A DNA stretch of 64,000 nucleotides, from contig JAZAHA010000014.1 of NCBI GenBank assembly GCA_036231565.1, positions 1 through 64,000 on the forward strand, written 5' to 3'. This document shows positions 58,422 through 64,000 of this stretch, piece by piece. Every line of letters starts with the position of its first letter. Within the stretch, counting starts at the first letter, position 1. A model generated the notes under the pieces. It saw only the letters and a program-made list of their open reading frames with translations, was not told the origin of the DNA and did not search any database. The position numbers and the translations under genes are program-made. The stretch comes from Maricaulis sp036231565. Lineage in GTDB: Bacteria; Pseudomonadota; Alphaproteobacteria; Caulobacterales; Maricaulaceae.

Positions 58422-60065
58422 TCAGTCCTCGAACTCCATCAGACGCATCGGCGCCTTGAGCTCTGCCGTGATCCGGTCATAGGCCGGCAGGGTCAGGAAT
58501 TCGGTGAACTCGTCCGACAGGACCAGTTCCGACAGGATGTCTGCCGCCGTCTGGATCCGGTCGCACAGCTCGTCCTGGCCGGGGACTTCGTCCTGGATGG
58601 CCGCACAGATGTCGGCGATCTTGTTTTCCAGAAATGCCGCGGTGATCGCTGTGCCTTCCTTGGTGGACTTGTCGAAACGGCGCCATTGCCACAGCTGAGC
58701 GCGGGCGATCTCGGCCGTTGCCGCATCCTCCATCAGATTGCGGATCGGCACGGCTCCGCGACCGCCCAGCCAGGCGGCGATATAGCGGATGGCGACGTCG
58801 ATATTGTCGCTGACGCCATGATCCGTGATGTCGCCCTCGGGAGCCGCCAGCAATTGCTGGGTCGTCACCGGAAGCTCGTGCGGATCGGCCGGACGATCGA
58901 TCTGGTTCGGCCCCTTCATGTGCTGGTCGAAGATCTCCATCGCGACCGGCACGAGGTCCGGGTGAGCCACCCAGGTGCCGTCATGGCCGTTCTTCACTTC
59001 GCGCAGCTTGTCCTGGCGCACCTGTTCGGTGGCCGCGGCATTGGCCTTCTCATCGCCCTTGACCGGGATGAAGGCCGACATGCCGCCCATGGCGTGGGCG
59101 CCGCGGCGATGGCAGACCGAGATCACCCGGCGCGAATAGGCCGCCATGAAAGGCACGGTCATGGTCACCGCCGAACGGTCCGGCAGAACGTGTTCTGCGC
59201 GTGACCGCAGGCGCTTGATATAGCTGAAGATATAATCCCAGCGGCCACAATTAAGACCGACGATATGGTCCTTCAGCTCGTAGAGGATCTCGTCGAGCTC
59301 GAAGGCGGCCGGCAGGGTCTCGATCAGCACGGTCGCGCGCAGCGTACCACGCTCCAGGCCCAGCTCGTCCTCGGCATGCTGGAAGACCAGGCTCCACAGG
59401 CGTGCTTCCAGCCGGCTTTCCAGCTTGGGCAGGTAGAAGTACGGCGCAGTGCCGCGCGCCTTCAGCGCCGCATGATTGTGGAAGACATAGAGACCGAAAT
59501 CGAACAGTGAACCGGACAGCGCGTGGCCATTGATATGGACGTGACGTTCGTCCAGATGCCAGCCGCGCGGGCGGACGATCAGGACGGCGGCGTCATCGCT
59601 CACCTGATAGCGCTTGCCGGATTTCTCGTCGGTGAAATCGATCTCGCGGCGGATCGCGTCGCGCAGGTTGATCTGCCCGTCCAGCAGGTTGGACCAGAGC
59701 GGCGCGGTCGCGTCCTCGAAGTCGGCCATGAAGCACTTGGCGCCGGAGTTGAGCGCATTGACCACCATCTTGCGATCGACAGGGCCAGTGATTTCCACCC
59801 GGCGGTCCTGCAGATCGGCAGGCGCGGGCCGTACGGTCCACTCACCGGCCCTGATATCGGCCGTCTCGTGCGGAAACATCAGCAGCGCTCCCTGATCGAG
59901 CTCGGCTTGGCGTTCCTTGCGATAGCGCAGCAGGGACTGGCGGCGTTTCTCGAACCGGCGATGCAGGCCGGCGAGGAAGGTGAGCGCCTCGTGTGTGAGG
60001 ATGTCGCCATAGCCGGGCTCAAGATGGCCCAGAACTTCGACGCCGGACGGTGCAATGAGAGTCAT
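58422..60065 (-). CDS. aceB: malate synthase A
   Basis: 547 residues, the A isoform (glyoxylate plus acetyl-CoA to malate and CoA). Residues binding magnesium and glyoxylate are in MADFEDATAPLW, ETLPAAFELDEILYEL and LNCGRWDYIFSYIK; the catalytic base Asp is near the C terminus (FENKIADICA region, VPGQDELC). It is 87 bases downstream of aceA, with a stable hairpin in the gap. Confidence 0.95.
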   Translation of the reverse strand: MTLIAPSGVEVLGHLEPGYGDILTHEALTFLAGLHRRFEKRRQSLLRYRKERQAELDQGALLMFPHETADIRAGEWTVRPAPADLQDRRVEITGPVDRKMVVNALNSGAKCFMADFEDATAPLWSNLLDGQINLRDAIRREIDFTDEKSGKRYQVSDDAAVLIVRPRGWHLDERHVHINGHALSGSLFDFGLYVFHNHAALKARGTAPYFYLPKLESRLEARLWSLVFQHAEDELGLERGTLRATVLIETLPAAFELDEILYELKDHIVGLNCGRWDYIFSYIKRLRSRAEHVLPDRSAVTMTVPFMAAYSRRVISVCHRRGAHAMGGMSAFIPVKGDEKANAAATEQVRQDKLREVKNGHDGTWVAHPDLVPVAMEIFDQHMKGPNQIDRPADPHELPVTTQQLLAAPEGDITDHGVSDNIDVAIRYIAAWLGGRGAVPIRNLMEDAATAEIARAQLWQWRRFDKSTKEGTAITAAFLENKIADICAAIQDEVPGQDELCDRIQTAADILSELVLSDEFTEFLTLPAYDRITAELKAPMRLMEFED

Positions 60066-60094
60066 GGCTTGCTCCTGTGGGGTTGGAGGCAGGG

Positions 60095-60125
60095 CCGGGG
60101 TGCGCCTTGGGGATGCGCACCCCGG
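60095..60125 (-). terminator. intercistronic hairpin between aceA and aceB
   Basis: CCGGGGTGCGC and GCGCACCCCGG form a perfect 11-bp stem with a 9-base loop (CTTGGGGAT on the plus strand). No T-run follows, so partial termination or 3'-end protection of the aceA message is more likely than full termination. It would make AceA more abundant than AceB. Confidence 0.6.
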
Positions 60126-60152
60126 TGTACAGGCTCGGGCAGGGCCTGTGCT

Positions 60153-61442
<1,290 letters not shown>

Positions 61443-61570
61443 TCTTGTCTCCCTGACGGGTTGGGGCAGATGCCTGTTGCGTTGCAACGAAGCTGTCAAA
61501 CGGCAGGGATGGTGTCGATATGGCTTTTCCTATAAAGAGGATGCAGTGTATGATAATTACATTGTCATAG

Positions 61571-61592
61571 TGTCACTTTGTAAATCTGGACA
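61571..61592. promoter_or_regulatory. candidate operator between aceA and the ScfR/RamB-type regulator
   Basis: TGTCACTTTGTAAATCTGGACA has outer ends TGTC/GACA in inverted order and TTTGTAAA (61577-61584) in the middle, one base from the TTTGCAAA core of RamB sites in Corynebacterium. TTGTCATAGTGTCA just before it is a direct repeat of TGTCA. The whole segment 61540-61597 is much AT-richer than its surroundings and lies 6 bases upstream of the regulator ATG. Confidence 0.5.
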
Positions 61593-61597
61593 CAAAA

Positions 61598-63028
61598 ATG
61601 AATGACGGACAGGGCCTTGAAAAGATCTTTGCCGGCGCGCGTCTGCGCCGCCTGCGCCGTGAACGCGGACTGACCCAGGCCGAGGCCGCCGAGGCTCTGG
61701 GGCTGTCAGCCAGCTATCTCAACCTGCTGGAGCGCAATCAGCGGCCGGTCACGGCCCGAGTCCTGCTGGCCCTCGCCGACGCTTTCGACGTCGATGTGCG
61801 CGCCTTTGCCAATGAGAGCGACCGCCAGCTAGTGGCTGACTTGCAGGAAGCGGCGGCCGATCCCGTCCTCTCCGGCCTGGGGCTCGACCGGATGGAATTG
61901 TCCGAATTTGCCGACAGCCAGCCGCGCGCTGCCGAAGCCTTTGCCCGCCTCTTCCAGGCCTATCGCGAGACCACAGCCGCGACGGCCGATCTCGCCACGC
62001 GCATGTCCGGCCCCGGCGCGGCCACGGGTGGCCCCGGCGCCGTGCTGGAAAGCGTGCGCGACGCGCTGGACGCGCGTCAGAACCACTTCCCCGAACTGGA
62101 GGAAGCGGCCGAGGCACTCGTCGAGCGGATCGGTTTGCGCACTCACCGGCGCGAACAGCAACTGGCCGACTACCTGCAACATACCCATGGTTTTACCATG
62201 CGCGTGCTGGACGAGGATGTCATGGCCGGCGCGCGCCGCCGTCTCGACTTTCACGGCCGCCGCCTTCTCCTCTCCGAGGCGCTCTCGGCGGGCTCGCGCG
62301 CCTTTCACATGGCAGTCGTGCTGGCCAATCTGGAACTCGGCGACACGCTGGACAAGCTGGCCAGCGAACCGCATCTGCCGGCCGAAGAAGGCCGCAAGCT
62401 GTATCGGGTCGGCCTGGCGAATTATTTCGCTGGCGCGGTTCACATGCCCTATGCGCCCTTCCTGAAGACCGCCGAGGGTACGCGTTACGATATCGACCGG
62501 CTGCAGCGGCGCTTCGAGGTCAGCTTCGAACAGATCTGCCATCGTCTGACGACGCTGCAGCGGCCCGGCGCCCGCGGCCTGCCCTTCTTCATGATCCGCG
62601 TCGACAGCGCGGGGAATGTGTCCAAACGCTTCGGCGGCGGCATCATGCCCTTTGCGCGATCGGGCGGGGGGTGCCCGAAATGGAATCTCTACGACGCCCT
62701 GCACACCCCCGAACGCCTGATAGCCCAGACATTCGAACTGCCCGACGGCACGGCGATGCTCTCCCTCGCGCGCGGTCAGCTATCGCCCGCCCCGGTCGGG
62801 CACCCGCCGGTGGTTCACGCCATCGCTCTGGGATGTGCACTCGAACACGCACCGAAGATCGTCCATGCGGACGCCGTTGCAAGCGTCACACCGGCGGCCG
62901 TCGGCATCACCTGCCGCCTGTGCGACCGGGAAGACTGCGCCCAGCGCGCCTTCCCGCCGCTCAACCGCAAGCTCGTGCTCGACAGCCACATGCTGCGCGC
63001 CTCACCCTACAGCTTCAATGAGGATTGA
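61598..63028 (+). CDS. short-chain fatty acyl/glyoxylate regulator (ScfR/RamB type, XRE HTH plus DUF2083)
   Basis: 476 residues. The N-terminal XRE HTH is residues about 12-66 (LRRLRRERGLTQAEAAEALG, SASYLNLLERNQRPVTARVL). The middle domain is IrrE-like (ALSAGSRAFHMAVVLANLE), and the C-terminal DUF2083 region contains FMIRVDSAGNVSKRFGGGIMPF and the Cys group CRLCDREDCAQRAFPPL. This layout is that of RamB and related regulators of acetate and glyoxylate or methylcitrate genes, and members bind acyl-CoA. It is divergent from aceA, 155 bases apart, its likely target. Confidence 0.92.
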   Translation: MNDGQGLEKIFAGARLRRLRRERGLTQAEAAEALGLSASYLNLLERNQRPVTARVLLALADAFDVDVRAFANESDRQLVADLQEAAADPVLSGLGLDRMELSEFADSQPRAAEAFARLFQAYRETTAATADLATRMSGPGAATGGPGAVLESVRDALDARQNHFPELEEAAEALVERIGLRTHRREQQLADYLQHTHGFTMRVLDEDVMAGARRRLDFHGRRLLLSEALSAGSRAFHMAVVLANLELGDTLDKLASEPHLPAEEGRKLYRVGLANYFAGAVHMPYAPFLKTAEGTRYDIDRLQRRFEVSFEQICHRLTTLQRPGARGLPFFMIRVDSAGNVSKRFGGGIMPFARSGGGCPKWNLYDALHTPERLIAQTFELPDGTAMLSLARGQLSPAPVGHPPVVHAIALGCALEHAPKIVHADAVASVTPAAVGITCRLCDREDCAQRAFPPLNRKLVLDSHMLRASPYSFNED

Positions 63029-63196
63029 GCCGGTTTTGCAGTGCGCAATCGCGCGGATGTGGAGTAACCTCCGGGTCGACGGGGAATCGGGGGCGGCAAC
63101 GAAGCCGGCGAGACGATAGAGACTTCAACGCCAACCCACGCGAGCCGGCAGACCTATCATGCCCCGCACACCATTGCCCGCCTTGCCGCGGTCATA

Positions 63197-64000
63197 ATGG
63201 TGCTGGCCGTGCTGGGTTCTGTCTGGTTCATACTGTCGCTCGGCAGCACGAATATGACAGCCGAGGCTGCCGGCAACCATGACGGCATCGTGATAACCAT
63301 TGACGGCGAACCCTACGACCTGGCCGCCAGTGCTCCCGTCTTCTTCAGCCGGATTTCCGGCGAACAACTGGTACTCCCGGCCGCACAACTGGCATCGGAC
63401 CCGGCATTCGCATCCCCGCAGCGTCAGCAGCTGGCAGCCCATCTGCGAGCAGGTCTGGGCACGTCGGTGAGTTTCACCGACCTGTCCGGCACGCTGCATA
63501 GCCGTGAAGTTCAGCCTCGCTCCACCCGGCTGGACGAGCTCGATGCCAGTGACTGGATGGGTCTCGCGAGCGCCCTGCTGGGCGGACTGTTCGGGCTTGC
63601 CGTCTGGGCCTCACGGCCACAACTCCCGGCCGCGCTCAGCTACGGAGTCGTGGGGAGCACATTGCTTGCGTCGGAACTGACGCACCGCGTATCCCTGAAA
63701 TTCGGCTTGATGACATGGCCCGAACTTTCCGTCGCAACGAGCCTGCTCAACGGTGTCGTGCTGCATGGTTTCGGGCTCGCTTTCGTCTTTGTCTTCCTGC
63801 TCTTTCCGAAGCCTCTTCTCGCACCCCGGACGGCCCTCGCAGCGGCAGCAGCGAGCGGCATTGCCACGTTGGCCTGTGTTGCTCTCGGGTATCTGGTCGA
63901 CGCCCGGATCTCGTACTCCGTCCAGATGGTGGAGTATCTGGTGCTTCTGGCTCTGGTGGGCACCCAGTTCTGGATCGGGCGCAGGGACCCCGTCATACGG
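63197..64000 (+). CDS. unknown membrane sensor-like protein (cut off by the window end)
   Basis: The frame is open from 63068 to the end of the window. I put the start at the ATG at 63197 (MVLAVLGSVWFILSLGSTNM), but the residues just before (TIARLAAVI) also look like part of the same membrane helix, and no ATG, GTG or TTG precedes it, so the real start may be an unusual codon. After the first helix comes a soluble part of about 100 residues (IDGEPYDLAASAPVFFSRIS...), then a chain of hydrophobic helices (LASALLGGLFGLAVWAS, LLNGVVLHGFGLAFVFVFLL). The layout recalls N-terminal sensor halves of histidine kinases or GGDEF proteins. The C-terminal half is outside the window. Confidence 0.6.
   Translation, partial: MVLAVLGSVWFILSLGSTNMTAEAAGNHDGIVITIDGEPYDLAASAPVFFSRISGEQLVLPAAQLASDPAFASPQRQQLAAHLRAGLGTSVSFTDLSGTLHSREVQPRSTRLDELDASDWMGLASALLGGLFGLAVWASRPQLPAALSYGVVGSTLLASELTHRVSLKFGLMTWPELSVATSLLNGVVLHGFGLAFVFVFLLFPKPLLAPRTALAAAAASGIATLACVALGYLVDARISYSVQMVEYLVLLALVGTQFWIGRRDPVIR

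Overview
The window is about 64 kb of a GC-rich bacterial chromosome, densely coding, with no rRNA, tRNA, CRISPR array, transposase or phage structural gene that I could see. Gene content and order (rpoZ-rsh-pyrE-pdxJ-acpS-rnc-era-recO on one strand, a YerC-type regulator heading a his operon, a ScfR/RamB-type regulator beside isocitrate lyase, GC-rich mosaic palindromes between genes) point to an alphaproteobacterium. The closest feel is the Caulobacterales/Maricaulales/Hyphomonadaceae group of stalked, mostly marine bacteria that live on amino acids and short acids. The genus is an inference, not something read from a marker gene.

Layout. 0.2-11.5 kb, minus strand: an M48 protease and LemA pair, parC, recO, era, rnc, acpS, pdxJ, pyrE, a bifunctional (p)ppGpp synthetase/hydrolase, rpoZ and folK; the lepB gene usually found between acpS and rnc is absent. 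11.5-23 kb: NYN-domain protein, family-5 uracil-DNA glycosylase, small Cys-rich protein, GlxA-type regulator, smpB, dapA, a soluble lytic transglycosylase, a threonine/serine dehydratase, an AlkK-like acyl-CoA ligase, an SDR with divergent AraC regulator, and a 68-residue superinfection-immunity-like protein preceded by a near-perfect palindrome. 23-32.7 kb: membrane protein-tdh-nitroreductase operon, an LhgO-like FAD enzyme, two unknown proteins, kbl followed by an AT-richer HEPN (AbiU2-like) gene, and a serine hydrolase. 33.1-40.5 kb: complete histidine utilisation locus hutIHGU / hutF-hutC with a candidate HutC operator between the divergent arms. 40.5-46 kb: SHOCT-domain protein, second serine hydrolase, TonB-dependent receptor. 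46.2-52.1 kb: histidine biosynthesis operon with order yerC/hisR-hisG-hisDB-hisH-hisA-hisF-hisIE, every junction overlapping or nearly so. 52.2-55.3 kb: BigR-type sulfide-sensing repressor, persulfide dioxygenase-like MBL protein and SulP transporter. 55.3-63 kb: acetyl-CoA synthetase, two small unknown proteins, malate synthase, isocitrate lyase and their probable regulator. The window ends inside a membrane protein.

How the genes work together. Threonine (dehydratase, Tdh, Kbl) and histidine (Hut) degradation feed 2-oxobutyrate, glycine, acetyl-CoA and glutamate; Acs plus the glyoxylate shunt (AceA, AceB) let C2 units be used for growth. Histidine synthesis and breakdown lie within about 20 kb of each other, each with its own local regulator and palindrome.

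Most striking observations: a single reading frame that joins complete histidinol dehydrogenase to complete imidazoleglycerol-phosphate dehydratase (HisD-HisB fusion); an 18-bp perfect palindrome in front of the TrpR-like regulator that heads that operon; a 19-bp palindrome in front of the superinfection-immunity-like gene; a HEPN gene placed 6 bp after kbl; and at least two families of intergenic mosaic palindromic repeats. I found no clear multi-gene system that I would call wholly undescribed; the his operon architecture is the best candidate for something new.
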